64,000 nt of DNA from Pedococcus badiiscoriae (GTDB taxonomy: Bacteria > Actinomycetota > Actinomycetes > Actinomycetales > Dermatophilaceae). Numbering within the stretch: the first letter of the stretch is position 1; each line of letters begins with the position of its first letter. A program made the translations under genes and the position numbers. The notes below the pieces were generated by a model. That model made no database searches, had not been told where the DNA came from, and saw only the letters and a program-made list of their open reading frames with translations. The stretch spans positions 3,322,879 through 3,386,878 of the forward strand of contig NZ_JACCAB010000001.1 in assembly GCF_013408925.1 (NCBI RefSeq), written 5' to 3'. Positions 55,979 to 64,000 of this stretch are shown piece by piece.

Positions 55979-57222
55979 TGAGGCGTATCCCCATCCTTGC
56001 CGTCGCGGCGACGGCCACCACCGTGCTGGCGATGAGCGCCTGCAGCGGAGGCGGCGGCTTCAGCAGCGGCTCGGCCACGCAGAACACCAAGAAGGGCCCG
56101 GTGCACCTGACCGTGATGATCGGCAGCTCCGGCGACGCCGAGACCTCCGCGGTCAAGGCGGCCACGGCGGCGTGGGCATCCAAGACGGGGAACACCGTCG
56201 AGGTCATCGCCGCGTCCGACCTCGGACAGCAGCTCGGCCAGGCGTTCGCCAGCTCGAGCCCGCCCGACCTCTTCTACACCGACGCCTCCAAGATCGGCAC
56301 CTACGCCAAGGCCGGCAACCTCTTCGCCTACGGGGACCAGGTCAAGAACGCCGGCTTCGTCGACTCCCTGGTGCAGTCCTTCACCTACGACGGCAAGTTC
56401 TACTGCGCGCCGAAGGACTCCTCGACCCTCGGGCTGCAGATCAATACGGACCTGTGGAAGGCGGCCGGACTCACCGAGGCCGACTACCCGAAGGACTGGG
56501 CGGGCCTGGAGTCGGTGGCCAAGAAGCTCACCAAGGGCAACGTCACCGGTCTGGTCATCGGCAACGACATCAACCGCTCCGGCGCCTTCATGAGGCAGGC
56601 CGGCGGCTGGGTCGTCAAGGACGGCAAGATGACCGCCGACGCCCCCGGCAACCTCCAGGGCCTCCAGGAGGTCCAGAAGCTGATGAAGGAGGGCGTCCTC
56701 AAGTTCAACACCCAGACCAAGCCCGCCGCCGGCTGGGGTGGTGAGGCCTTCGGCAAGGGCCTGGCCGCCATGACGATGGAGGGCAACTGGATCGCCGGTG
56801 GCATGAAGGACTTCCCGAAGATCAAGTACAAGACCGTCGAGCTGCCTGCCGGCCCCGCTGGCAAGGGCACGCTGATGTTCACCAACTGCTGGGGCATCGC
56901 CGCCAAGTCGCCCAACCAGACCGCGGCGGTCGACCTGGTCAAGAGCCTCATCACCCCCGAGCAGCAGATGAAGTTCGCGGACGCGTTCGGCGTCATGCCG
57001 TCCACGACGCAGGGCCTGCAGCAGTTCGCCGCGAAGTACCCGGACAGCAAGGCCTTCGTCGACGGCGCGGCCTACGGTCAGGGCCCGGTCAACCTGGCTG
57101 GTCTGGACGACGTCATCTCGAAGTTCAACAGCCAGCTCGGGACCATGACGGGCACCACCGGTGACCCGAAGGCCTGGTTGGCCGACCTCCAGAAGAACGG
57201 CACCGCAGCCCTCGGAGGCTGA
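55978..57222 (+). CDS. Sugar ABC transporter substrate-binding lipoprotein
   Basis: A 414-aa binding protein. The signal peptide RRIPILAVAATATTVLAMSAC ends in a lipobox (MSAC) and is followed by a Gly-rich linker. LTVMIGSSGDAETSAVKAAT and later EGNWIAGGMKDFPKIKYKTV fit the CUT1 family 1 fold. The sugar is likely an alpha-glucoside, from the neighbouring debranching-type enzyme. It overlaps the LacI gene by one base. A hairpin follows the stop before the permease genes. Confidence 0.92.
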   Translation: MRRIPILAVAATATTVLAMSACSGGGGFSSGSATQNTKKGPVHLTVMIGSSGDAETSAVKAATAAWASKTGNTVEVIAASDLGQQLGQAFASSSPPDLFYTDASKIGTYAKAGNLFAYGDQVKNAGFVDSLVQSFTYDGKFYCAPKDSSTLGLQINTDLWKAAGLTEADYPKDWAGLESVAKKLTKGNVTGLVIGNDINRSGAFMRQAGGWVVKDGKMTADAPGNLQGLQEVQKLMKEGVLKFNTQTKPAAGWGGEAFGKGLAAMTMEGNWIAGGMKDFPKIKYKTVELPAGPAGKGTLMFTNCWGIAAKSPNQTAAVDLVKSLITPEQQMKFADAFGVMPSTTQGLQQFAAKYPDSKAFVDGAAYGQGPVNLAGLDDVISKFNSQLGTMTGTTGDPKAWLADLQKNGTAALGG

Positions 57223-57235
57223 GCCCCACCAGCCC

Positions 57236-57273
57236 GGGTGGCGCGCGGCTCCACGAGGCGCCGCGCGCCACCC
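57236..57273 (+). terminator. Intercistronic hairpin between binding protein and permeases
   Basis: GGGTGGCGCGCGGC and its exact complement flank a ten-base loop. It lies 14 bases after the binding-protein stop and 49 before the permease start. It may end part of the transcripts or protect the 3' end, so that more binding protein than permease is made. Confidence 0.75.
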
Positions 57274-57321
57274 GTCCGCTTCCTGACCCCGTAGCGCCCT
57301 GTCCCTCAACGAGGAGGACCG

Positions 57322-58467
57322 ATGTCACTCAACCCAGCCGCGGGCGGAGAAGCCGCCAACCTGGGGATCACCCGCGAGGCTCTTGCGGCGACGGCCAAGC
57401 CCCCGCGCCGCGACCGGGGAGGGCTGCGGGGACGCGAGGGAATGGCCGGGTGGCTGTTCGTCAGCCCGATGATCGTCATCCTCGGGCTGTTCCTCGTCAT
57501 CCCCATCCTGATGGCGCTGTGGGTCAGCCTCACCAACTGGAACGGCTCGGTGAACCCGTTCCACACGGGCCCGGGCGCTGAGTTCGTCGGCGGCAAGAAC
57601 TACACGGACCTGTTCGCCAAGGACGGCCTGACCCGCTCGAACTTCATGCAGTCGATCAGCAACACCTTCTGGTACGTCCTGTTCGTGGTTCCCCTGCAGA
57701 CGGTGCTGGCGCTGGGTCTGGCCCTGCTCGTGAACAACCGGCTGCTCAAGGCGAAGGGCTTCTTCCGGACCGCGTTCTACTTCCCGTCGGTCACCAGCTC
57801 GATCGCGATCTCGACGGTCTTCCTCTTCCTCTTCTCCAGCACGGGCGCCGTCAACGCCCTGCTCAAGGCACTCGGTCTCGGTCAGCCGAACTGGTTCATC
57901 GACGACCGGGGGCTGATCCGCCTGCTGTTCAACGCGGTCGGGGTGGACAACCCCGGCTGGGCACAGCACGACATCCTCGGCCGGTCGCTCTGGGACTGGC
58001 TGTCGGGGCCGTCGGTGGCGCTCACCGTCATCATCATCCTGGTCGTGTGGACCACCTCGGGGACGTTCATGCTGATGTTCATCGCGGCCCTGCAGGACCT
58101 GCCGGTCGAGGTCGACGAGGCCGCGGCCCTCGACGGGGCCACCGGCTGGAAGAAGCTGCGGCACGTCACGATCCCGATGATCAGGCCGGCCCTGTTCCTC
58201 GTGCTCACCCTGGGCCTGATCGGCACCTGGCAGGTGTTCGACCAGATCTACGTCATGGGCGCGGGCGCACCGAACGGCACGACCCTGACGCCGGCCTTCC
58301 TCAGCTACCAGCAGAGCTTCAAGAACTTCAAGTACGGCTCGGGGGCCGCGATGGCGTTCGTGGTCTTCGTCATCATCCTGGCCCTGACCAGGGCGCAGCG
58401 CTGGGCGCTGACCGACAAGGACGAACGCCGACCTCTGTTCGGCCGTAGGAAGCAGGTCGCTCGATGA
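57322..58467 (+). CDS. Sugar ABC transporter permease (MalF-like)
   Basis: A 381-aa permease, longer than usual. The N-terminal ~45 residues are cytosolic and polar; then GWLFVSPMIVILGLFLVIPI begins the membrane part. A large loop of about 40 residues lies near GLIRLLFNAVGVDNPG. The EAA motif reads EAAALDGATGWKKLRHVTIP. AACGAGGAGGACCG precedes the ATG. No ATPase gene follows. The stop shares ATGA with the next permease. Confidence 0.93.
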   Translation: MSLNPAAGGEAANLGITREALAATAKPPRRDRGGLRGREGMAGWLFVSPMIVILGLFLVIPILMALWVSLTNWNGSVNPFHTGPGAEFVGGKNYTDLFAKDGLTRSNFMQSISNTFWYVLFVVPLQTVLALGLALLVNNRLLKAKGFFRTAFYFPSVTSSIAISTVFLFLFSSTGAVNALLKALGLGQPNWFIDDRGLIRLLFNAVGVDNPGWAQHDILGRSLWDWLSGPSVALTVIIILVVWTTSGTFMLMFIAALQDLPVEVDEAAALDGATGWKKLRHVTIPMIRPALFLVLTLGLIGTWQVFDQIYVMGAGAPNGTTLTPAFLSYQQSFKNFKYGSGAAMAFVVFVIILALTRAQRWALTDKDERRPLFGRRKQVAR

Positions 58468-59318
58468 ACGCCCGCACCAGCCCGGTCAAGCAGGTGCTCC
58501 TCTATGGCGCCCTCGTGCTGTTCGCGGTGTTCTTCATCTACCCGTTCTTCATCCAGATCGCGACCTCGTTCAAGACGGACCCCGACGCCGCGGCGAACCC
58601 GTTGTCGCTCATCCCCAACCCGTTCGACGTGCACGCCTGGAAGGACATCTTCGGCCAGGGCGCGGCGCACGTCCCGGCACCCACGTGGATCAAGAACTCG
58701 GTCCTCGTCACGGTCGTGGTGACCTGCGCCCGGGTGTTCCTCGACAGCCTCGCCGGCTACGCCCTGTCGCGGCTGCGGTTCCGTGGCCGCGGATTCCTCT
58801 TCGCCGCCCTGTTGGCCGTGATGGCGGTGCCGGGAGTGGCCCTGCTGATCCCCAAGTTCCTCATGGTGAACTACCTGGGCATCTACGACACGTACACCGC
58901 GATGATCCTGCCCCTCATCGTGGACGCGGCCGGGGTCTTCATCATGAAGCAGTTCTTCGACTCGGTGTCCATCTCGATCGAGGAGGCAGCCCGGATGGAC
59001 GGTGCGGGCATCTTCCGGACGTTCTGGTCGGTGGTGCTCCCGATGGCGCGTCCGGCCCTGATCACCCTGACGATCCTGTCCTTCCAGGGCTCGTGGAACG
59101 AGTTCTCGCACTTCCTCGTGGTGACCAAGGGGACGCCGGAACACCAGACCCTGGTCACGGGCCTGGCCAGCCTCACGAGCGGTCAGCTCGGGGCGGGGAC
59201 GCAGTACCCGCTGAAGCTGGCGGCCGCACTGCTGACCACCATTCCCGTGGCGATCCTGTTCTTCTCCCTGCAGCGCTACTTCGTCCGTGGCGCCAACGAG
59301 GGCGGCGAGAAGGGCTGA
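58464..59318 (+). CDS. Sugar ABC transporter permease (MalG-like)
   Basis: A 284-aa permease with six helices, starting LLYGALVLFAVFFIYPFFIQ. The EAA motif reads EAARMDGAGIFRTFWSVVLP. It pairs with the preceding MalF-like subunit. Like the first importer of the window it must borrow an ATPase from elsewhere. It is the last gene of the lacI-ABC operon and nearly meets the convergent SOS-type gene (nine bases apart). Confidence 0.93.
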   Translation: MNARTSPVKQVLLYGALVLFAVFFIYPFFIQIATSFKTDPDAAANPLSLIPNPFDVHAWKDIFGQGAAHVPAPTWIKNSVLVTVVVTCARVFLDSLAGYALSRLRFRGRGFLFAALLAVMAVPGVALLIPKFLMVNYLGIYDTYTAMILPLIVDAAGVFIMKQFFDSVSISIEEAARMDGAGIFRTFWSVVLPMARPALITLTILSFQGSWNEFSHFLVVTKGTPEHQTLVTGLASLTSGQLGAGTQYPLKLAAALLTTIPVAILFFSLQRYFVRGANEGGEKG

Positions 59319-59327
59319 AGCCCGTCC

Positions 59328-59768
59328 TCACAGCCGTGGCACGTAGCGCTTGCCCTGCAGCGCGTCGTAGACCAGCCCCGCGCTGCGCCGGGCCGCGAGC
59401 AGGCGGACGCCTTCTGCCTCGAGGTCGGCAAGCACCTGCCCCAGCCCGTCGGTCGTGAGGTGCTCGCCGAGCTCGACCCGCACCTCCCGGTAGGCCTGAC
59501 GCATCGCCACGAGCTGGGCGTCGATGTGCCGGGTCGTCACCCAGGCCAGGGCGACAGGCTGACGACGCCACCCGGCATACAGGCGGTACTCCGAGGGGCA
59601 GAAGTCCAGCAGCCATGACACGGCAGGCACCTGCCAGCCCGGCGACTCCGGCGGTGGGACGAGTGGCGGCCACCCCGGCGGCACCGCCGCGCTGGGCGCC
59701 CTCGGGGCAGGCGGACCCTGGCTCAGGCGGCTGCCCGGGTCAGGAGCGCGGCGGGCCGACGGAGGCAT
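59328..59768 (-). CDS. Conserved actinobacterial protein of unknown function under SOS control
   Basis: A 146-aa protein. The first ~45 residues are Pro/Ala/Arg-rich and disordered. The conserved part begins PAVSWLLDFCPSEYRLYAGW and continues with HIDAQLVAMRQAYREVRVEL, then VLADLEAEGVRLLAARRSAG and ends YDALQGKRYVPRL. It is helical and has no catalytic motif I know. A perfect SOS box overlaps its -10 (TATACT at 59801-59806), 18 bases before the ATG, so LexA should repress it and DNA damage induce it. A role in DNA repair or damage checkpoint is inference. Confidence 0.8.
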   Translation of the reverse strand: MPPSARRAPDPGSRLSQGPPAPRAPSAAVPPGWPPLVPPPESPGWQVPAVSWLLDFCPSEYRLYAGWRRQPVALAWVTTRHIDAQLVAMRQAYREVRVELGEHLTTDGLGQVLADLEAEGVRLLAARRSAGLVYDALQGKRYVPRL

Positions 59769-59785
59769 CCACAGCCACGCATTGT

Positions 59786-59801
59786 TCGAACATGTGTTCG
59801 A
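59786..59801. promoter_or_regulatory. SOS (LexA) box
   Basis: TCGAACATGTGTTCGA fits the actinobacterial and Gram-positive consensus TCGAAC-N4-GTTCGA exactly. It directly follows the minus-strand -10 TATACT of the 146-aa gene. Confidence 0.88.
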
Positions 59802-59915
59802 GTATAGGTCATGGACGGGGACGGGTGGCAGGGAACATCTGCTGTCGGCCTCCCCGCCGCAGGGCAGGCGGAAGGGCGGACCGCGAGGGCACGCGGTCCG
59901 CCTCTCCGCCTGGCA

Positions 59916-61313
59916 TCACGTCACGGCGATGAGCCGCCGACCAGCGATCCCCGATGCAGCCCCGACGAGGAGCAGCAGCATGGCAAGCCCCAGCAACGGC
60001 CATGGGCTGGCACCGGTCATGGCCAGCGCGGAGGCAGCGAGTGCCGAGGCAGCCAGGGCGCTGGCAGCCCGCGCGGAGGCAGCCTGGGCCCCTGCGAACA
60101 CCGCGGGCAGCGCCGAGGCCGCAGGCGGATCAGCCGAGGCGGACCCGCTGGTGGCCCCAGCACTCGTGGTGCCGCCGCCTCCCGCCGTACCCGGGTTCGG
60201 GCCGCCGGTCGGTGCCGGAGCAGTCGTGCTCGACCCCGAGCTACCGGAGCTTCCCGAGTTGCCCAGGACAGCAACGCTGTTGCCGCTGGCGGACACCGGA
60301 GTGCCTGCCGGGGCCGACACCTGGTTGCCACCACCGGACGACCCCTGGCCGGACGTCGTGCCACCGGCGCCGCTGCCACCAGATGCGGGAGCAGTCGACC
60401 GTGAGCCCGAGCTGCTCGAGTCACCCACGACGGCAATGCTGTTGCCGCTGGCGGACACCGGAGTGCCTGCCGGGGCCGACACCTGGTTCCCACCGCCGGT
60501 CGACGAGCCGCCCGTCGTCGAGCCAGCCGAGCCAGCCGAACCAGCCGAACCAGCCGGACCCGGCGATCCGGTGGACGAACCACTGGTCGAGGAGTTGCCC
60601 AGCACCGCAACGGAGTTGCCACCCGCCGTCACCGGCGTGCCTGCCGGTGCTGACACCTGGTTCCCACCGCCGGTCGACGAGCCACCCGTCGTGGAGCCCG
60701 ACGAGCCGGCCGGAGCCGCGGCAGGTGCCGCCGAGCCAGCCGAACCGGTGGACGAACCGCTGCTCGACGAGTTACCCAGCACCGCAACGGAGTTGCCACC
60801 CGCCGTCACCGGAGTGTTTGCCGGTGCTGACACCTGGTTCCCACCGCCGGTCGACGAGCCACCCGTCGTGGAGCCAGACGAGCCAGCCGGAGCCGCGGCA
60901 GGTGCCGCCGAACCAGTCGAACCGGTGGACGAACCGCTGCTCGACGAGTTACCCAGCACCGCAACGGAGTTGCCACCCGCCGTCACCGGAGTGTTTGCCG
61001 GTGCTGACACCTGGTTCCCACCGCCGGTGGACGAGCCGCCCGTCGTGGAGCCCGACGAGCCGGCCGGAGCCGCGGCAGGTGCCGCACTGGGCGAACCCGT
61101 GGTCGAGCCCGTGCTCTGGGAGCTGCCGCCGACTGCGACGGAGTTTCCCGACGCTGCGACCGGCGCCGAGGCGACCGTCGCAGCCTGGTTGCCGCCGAGG
61201 GCGCTCTGCGTCCCCGTCGTGTTTTCTGCCGCGGAGGCGTGTCCGGCATAGAACAGGACCCCGCCACCGACCAAGAGGGCCACTTGGAGGCCCCTACGCA
61301 TGTATGCGTGCAT
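59916..61313 (-). CDS. Chaplin-like repeat surface protein with LAMTG sorting signal
   Basis: A 465-aa exported protein. The ATG at 61313 has GGAAGGA upstream and starts a signal peptide (RRGLQVALLVGGGVLFYAGH). The mature part has six chaplin-like units: five read GGGNQVSAPA-x-TPV-x4-GNS-(V/I)-AV-x-G-(N/D)-S and the first is degenerate. Unlike typical Streptomyces chaplins there are no cysteines. Gly/Ser/Thr linkers separate units. The C-terminus has LAMTG, a hydrophobic helix and a basic tail (GRR), as in long chaplins anchored by class E sortase (LAxTG). It is likely a hydrophobic amyloid-type surface coat. Three repeats are near-identical in DNA with a 177-bp period. Confidence 0.85.
   Translation of the reverse strand: MHAYMRRGLQVALLVGGGVLFYAGHASAAENTTGTQSALGGNQAATVASAPVAASGNSVAVGGSSQSTGSTTGSPSAAPAAAPAGSSGSTTGGSSTGGGNQVSAPANTPVTAGGNSVAVLGNSSSSGSSTGSTGSAAPAAAPAGSSGSTTGGSSTGGGNQVSAPANTPVTAGGNSVAVLGNSSSSGSSTGSAGSAAPAAAPAGSSGSTTGGSSTGGGNQVSAPAGTPVTAGGNSVAVLGNSSTSGSSTGSPGPAGSAGSAGSAGSTTGGSSTGGGNQVSAPAGTPVSASGNSIAVVGDSSSSGSRSTAPASGGSGAGGTTSGQGSSGGGNQVSAPAGTPVSASGNSVAVLGNSGSSGSSGSSTTAPAPTGGPNPGTAGGGGTTSAGATSGSASADPPAASALPAVFAGAQAASARAASALAASALAASALAMTGASPWPLLGLAMLLLLVGAASGIAGRRLIAVT
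60601..61090. repeat. Tandem 177-bp coding repeats in the chaplin-like gene
   Basis: Units start at 60601, 60778 and 60955, each 59 codons long, differing at only a few bases; the third loses similarity after about 61085. More diverged units lie at 60247-60600. Such repeats should expand and contract by recombination. Confidence 0.85.
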
Positions 61314-61396
61314 GGTTGTTCCTTCCTGTGATGCATGGATTTCCGCCTGCACGGCGGCTGTCGCTCATGACGCCAGATCGGCGCCCGGGACAGGCA

Positions 61397-62194
61397 TCAA
61401 CCAGGTCGGTGGTTGGGTCGTTCGGTCGGCGCACTCTCGGCGGTGGTTGCCGAGAGCACGCACGAGACGGAGGTCTGCTGCGGCACGGGGCCAGACCCTC
61501 CAAGCGCCGCGAAATCCGTGGTGCCAGAAGCGATTCCAGAAGCCGCTTGGTCCGTCGAGGATCCCAGGAGCAACAGTGCCGTGGGCAGCCCGGGCACGGT
61601 CGACCGAGGACTCGCGACCGCCAACGGCCGCACACGCGGGGCGCGGGTGAAGCCGGCGAGATCGCCCGCGTTGGAGCGCGGCGCCACGGGACGCGACGTG
61701 GCCGACGTCAGCGTGGCGTCAGCCTGCGGCTGGGATGCGGACGAAGGCCCGGGGCCGGCCGAAGGCTGCAGGCGGGGAGCCAGGTCGAGCGCGCGAACGC
61801 TGGGCAGCGGCCCGAGGCGCGGGACCGTGGGGAGAGTGGGGGCGATCGCCGCAGGGACACGGGCCACCTCGCCCACCGCGCGACTCACCAGGCGGACCGG
61901 CCTCGCGACCGCGGCACTGCGAAACACCGTGCGCACGGTGGGCAGGGCTCCCTCGCTGGCTTCGCGGACCGCCGCCTTCGCCGGCCGGACGGGCCGGACG
62001 ATGTGGCGCACACCGGCACTCACCGCTGCGGCAGGACGCCGTTCGGCTGCCCGGACCAGCGGGGCCGCCTCGCCGAGGCGAACAGTCACACCCGGATGAG
62101 CCGGCCGGGGGCTCTCGTCGGCCTTTGCCTGACCGGCGCCCAGGAGGATCCAGGCGGCGCACAGGAAACCGGCACACAGCGCGATGCGCAGCAT
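61397..62194 (-). CDS. Secreted Ala/Pro/Arg-rich protein of unknown function
   Basis: A 265-aa protein from the ATG at 62194, which starts a clear signal peptide (LRIALCAGFLCAAWILLGAG, cleavage near AKAD); the frame is open nine codons further. The mature part is Ala/Pro/Val/Arg-rich with no folded-domain pattern I can name. A hydrophobic LPTALLLLGSS segment and a Ser/Thr-rich end follow. It precedes the chaplin-like gene on the same strand by 83 bases and may belong to the same surface-coat unit, which is inference from position. Confidence 0.6.
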   Translation of the reverse strand: MLRIALCAGFLCAAWILLGAGQAKADESPRPAHPGVTVRLGEAAPLVRAAERRPAAAVSAGVRHIVRPVRPAKAAVREASEGALPTVRTVFRSAAVARPVRLVSRAVGEVARVPAAIAPTLPTVPRLGPLPSVRALDLAPRLQPSAGPGPSSASQPQADATLTSATSRPVAPRSNAGDLAGFTRAPRVRPLAVASPRSTVPGLPTALLLLGSSTDQAASGIASGTTDFAALGGSGPVPQQTSVSCVLSATTAESAPTERPNHRPG

Positions 62195-62363
62195 GCTCAG
62201 TCGCCAGCCAACCCCTGTCACTGGATGATCCCCGAACTCCCCGGCTCAGGTTCAGTGCCTTCAGATGCTTCGAGTTGAACACGGATGCTGGTGGACCGCA
62301 ACCCAAGAATCGGCAAAGTCGCAGGCCAGAGGCGTGCCCGGCGCCATGGCCCGGGCACGACGA

Positions 62364-62422
62364 GGCCCACGGGAGGTCGCGCGGCCCGCGATGCGAGCGG
62401 GCCGGGCGACGTCCCGTGGGCC
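62364..62422. terminator. Long hairpin terminator (26-bp arms) of the aconitase gene
   Basis: Arms begin GGCCCACGGGA, pair at 24 of 26 positions around the loop GATGCGA, and lie nine bases after the aconitase stop on the minus strand. Confidence 0.85.
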
Positions 62423-62430
62423 AGGTGGGT

Positions 62431-64000
62431 TCAGCTGTTGACGAGCGACCGCAGGACGTACTGCAGGATGCCGCCGTTGCGGTAGTAGTCCGCCTCTCCG
62501 GGGGTGTCGATGCGGACCACGGCGTCGAACTCGACCGGGTCGGCACCGTCACGGACCGCCGAGACCTTGACGGTCTTGGGGGTCGAGCCCTCGTTGAGCG
62601 CGGTGATGCCCGAGATCGAGATCGTCTCCGTGCCGTCGAGGCCCAGCGAGTCGGCCGACTGCCCGGCCGGGTACTGCAGCGGAATCACGCCCATACCAAT
62701 GAGATTCGAGCGGTGGATCCGCTCGTAGGACTCGGCGATCACCGCGCGGACCCCCAGCAGGCGGGTGCCCTTGGCTGCCCAGTCTCGCGACGAGCCCGAG
62801 CCGTACTCCTTGCCGGACAGGATGACCAGCGGAATGCCGGCCTCCTGGTAGGCGGCGGACGCCTCGTAGATCGTCGTCTGCTCGCCACCGGCGAGGCCAT
62901 CACTCTTCAAGAACAGGCGGGTGAAGCCACCCTCGACCCCGTCGAGCAGGAGGTTCTTGAGCCGGATGTTGGCGAACGTGCCGCGGATCATGACCTCGTG
63001 GTTGCCGCGGCGTGAGCCGTAGGAGTTGAAGTCCTTGCGGTCCACACCGTGCTCGGCGAGGTACTTGCCGGCGGGGCTGTCGGCCTTGATCGAGCCGGCC
63101 GGGCTGATGTGGTCGGTGGTGACCGAGTCGCCCAGCTTCGCCAGCACCCGTGCGCCGGAGATGTCCTCGACGGGCGTGGTCTCCATCGACATCCCGTCGA
63201 AGTACGGGGGCTTGCGCACGTAGGTCGAGTCCTCGGCCCAGTCGAAGGTCTTGCCCTCCGGCGTCGGGAGCGACCGCCAGCGGTCGTCGCCCGCGAACAC
63301 GTCGGCGTAGTCGCTGGTGAACATCTCCTTGTTGATGCTCTCGGCGATGGTCCGCTCCACGTCGTCGGGGGTCGGCCACAGGTCCTTGAGGAAGACGTCC
63401 TTGCCGGCGGTGTCCTGGCCGAGCGGCTCGGAGTCGAAGTCGAAGTCCATCGTGCCGGCCAACGCGTAGGCGATGACGAGTGGCGGCGACGCGAGGTAGT
63501 TCATCTTGACGTCGGGGTTGATCCGGCCCTCGAAGTTCCGGTTGCCCGAGAGCACCGAGACGACGGCCAGGTCGTTCTCGTTGATGGCGGCGGAGATCTC
63601 GTCGGAGAGCGGGCCCGAGTTGCCGATGCAGGTCGTGCAGCCGTAGCCGACGAGGTGGAACCCGAGCTTCTCGAGGTAGGGCCACATGCCGGCCTTCTCG
63701 TAGTAGTCCGAGACGACCTTGGAGCCCGGCGCCATCGAGGTCTTGACCCACGGCGCCACGGTCAGGCCGCGGTCCACGGCGTTCTTGGCCAGCATCGCGG
63801 CGGCCATCATGACCGAGGGGTTGGACGTGTTGGTACAGCTCGTGATCGAGGCGATCGACACGATGCCGTGGTCGATCTCGAACGACGCGCCCTCGGCGGT
63901 CTTCACCGTGACCTTCGTCGACGGACGGTCCGAACCGTTGCCCTCGGGGGCCGGCTTGTCACCGCCGTTGGTGCCGTCCGTGCTCCCCTGCGGCGAGGGG
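62431..64000 (-). CDS. acnA: Aconitate hydratase, partial (N-terminus off the window)
   Basis: The last ~523 codons of aconitase A. The iron-sulfur cysteines are in [11 protein letters not shown] and [26 protein letters not shown] sequence reads [13 protein letters not shown], and the swivel domain has [23 protein letters not shown] and [12 protein letters not shown] with the catalytic Ser. It interconverts citrate and isocitrate in the TCA cycle. The open frame reaches the window edge. About residues encoded by 63908-63990 are Gly/Ser/Asp-rich, the insertion common in actinobacterial AcnA. A strong hairpin follows the stop. Confidence 0.96.
   Translation of the reverse strand, partial: PSPQGSTDGTNGGDKPAPEGNGSDRPSTKVTVKTAEGASFEIDHGIVSIASITSCTNTSNPSVMMAAAMLAKNAVDRGLTVAPWVKTSMAPGSKVVSDYYEKAGMWPYLEKLGFHLVGYGCTTCIGNSGPLSDEISAAINENDLAVVSVLSGNRNFEGRINPDVKMNYLASPPLVIAYALAGTMDFDFDSEPLGQDTAGKDVFLKDLWPTPDDVERTIAESINKEMFTSDYADVFAGDDRWRSLPTPEGKTFDWAEDSTYVRKPPYFDGMSMETTPVEDISGARVLAKLGDSVTTDHISPAGSIKADSPAGKYLAEHGVDRKDFNSYGSRRGNHEVMIRGTFANIRLKNLLLDGVEGGFTRLFLKSDGLAGGEQTTIYEASAAYQEAGIPLVILSGKEYGSGSSRDWAAKGTRLLGVRAVIAESYERIHRSNLIGMGVIPLQYPAGQSADSLGLDGTETISISGITALNEGSTPKTVKVSAVRDGADPVEFDAVVRIDTPGEADYYRNGGILQYVLRSLVNS

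Noticed and set aside
60601..61090. Repeats taken as a CRISPR array
   Set aside because: Repeats are 177 bp, in frame inside a protein gene, without spacers of uniform length and without cas genes.
59954..62278. 774-aa plus-strand frame across the chaplin-like gene
   Set aside because: Antisense, Arg/Ser/Pro-rich, crossing two real minus-strand genes and a signal peptide.

Overview
The window is high-GC DNA (roughly 70 %) with actinobacterial gene content and control. It has GTG, TTG and apparently CTG starts and many leaderless promoters. It also carries the HemQ/HemY coproporphyrin-dependent haem pathway, PPK2, a LigD-type ligase, a chaplin-like LAxTG surface protein and a SOS box of the TCGAAC-N4-GTTCGA type. 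A member of the Actinomycetota is clear. Micrococcales, perhaps near Intrasporangiaceae, is my inference from overall gene content and not proven here.

Layout. (1) 1-10.96 kb is a catabolic island for uronate-containing oligosaccharides. On the minus strand lies kduI-kduD-iclR. Divergent from it is an ABC importer without ATPase (binding protein and two permeases), followed by a 913-aa protein that I propose is an unclassified polysaccharide lyase, then GH105 hydrolase, KDG kinase and KDPG aldolase. Together they encode import, cleavage to an unsaturated uronate, its release, KduI/KduD conversion to KDG, and phosphorylation and aldol cleavage to pyruvate plus glyceraldehyde-3-phosphate. Two 17/16-bp palindromes 21 bp apart in the divergent promoter region are the likely IclR operators. 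Almost every gene overlaps its neighbour by 1-11 bases.

(2) 11.0-26.6 kb looks accessory. It holds a three-gene membrane cluster of unknown function, a decayed IS110-type transposase start with a 55-bp direct duplication, and a secreted BNR-repeat protein. It also holds an FlK-like thioesterase, small orphan genes, two secreted phospholipase C-like phosphoesterases (one fused to a beta-propeller), a prolyl aminopeptidase and a DUF4186 gene. Several gaps of 300-760 bases have no gene. The region ends at a tRNA array (Gly, Cys, Val).

(3) 26.9-52.5 kb looks like core chromosome. In order it holds YihY, an AidB-like acyl-CoA dehydrogenase, a VOC protein, PPK2, an AFG1/ZapE ATPase opposite a RibD-type reductase, an alpha/beta hydrolase, LigD (polymerase plus ligase only), MsrB, CtaG, HemQ, HemY, a DUF4349 lipoprotein, HemE, an EamA transporter, DUF3000, RNase D, FadA-FadB, a TetR/NTF2/NmrA-like group and DXS. 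Many of these genes begin with TANNNT, six bases, then the start codon, which is leaderless transcription.

(4) 52.6-64.0 kb holds a glycogen-debranching-type glucosidase divergent from a LacI regulator and a second ATPase-less sugar ABC operon. Next come a SOS-box-controlled gene of unknown function, a chaplin-like repeat protein, a secreted orphan and the 3' part of aconitase.

The heptamer GGCATAC/GTATGCC recurs about 34 times by eye. It is dense from 28 to 60 kb and absent from the first 8.6 kb, which supports different histories for the two parts.
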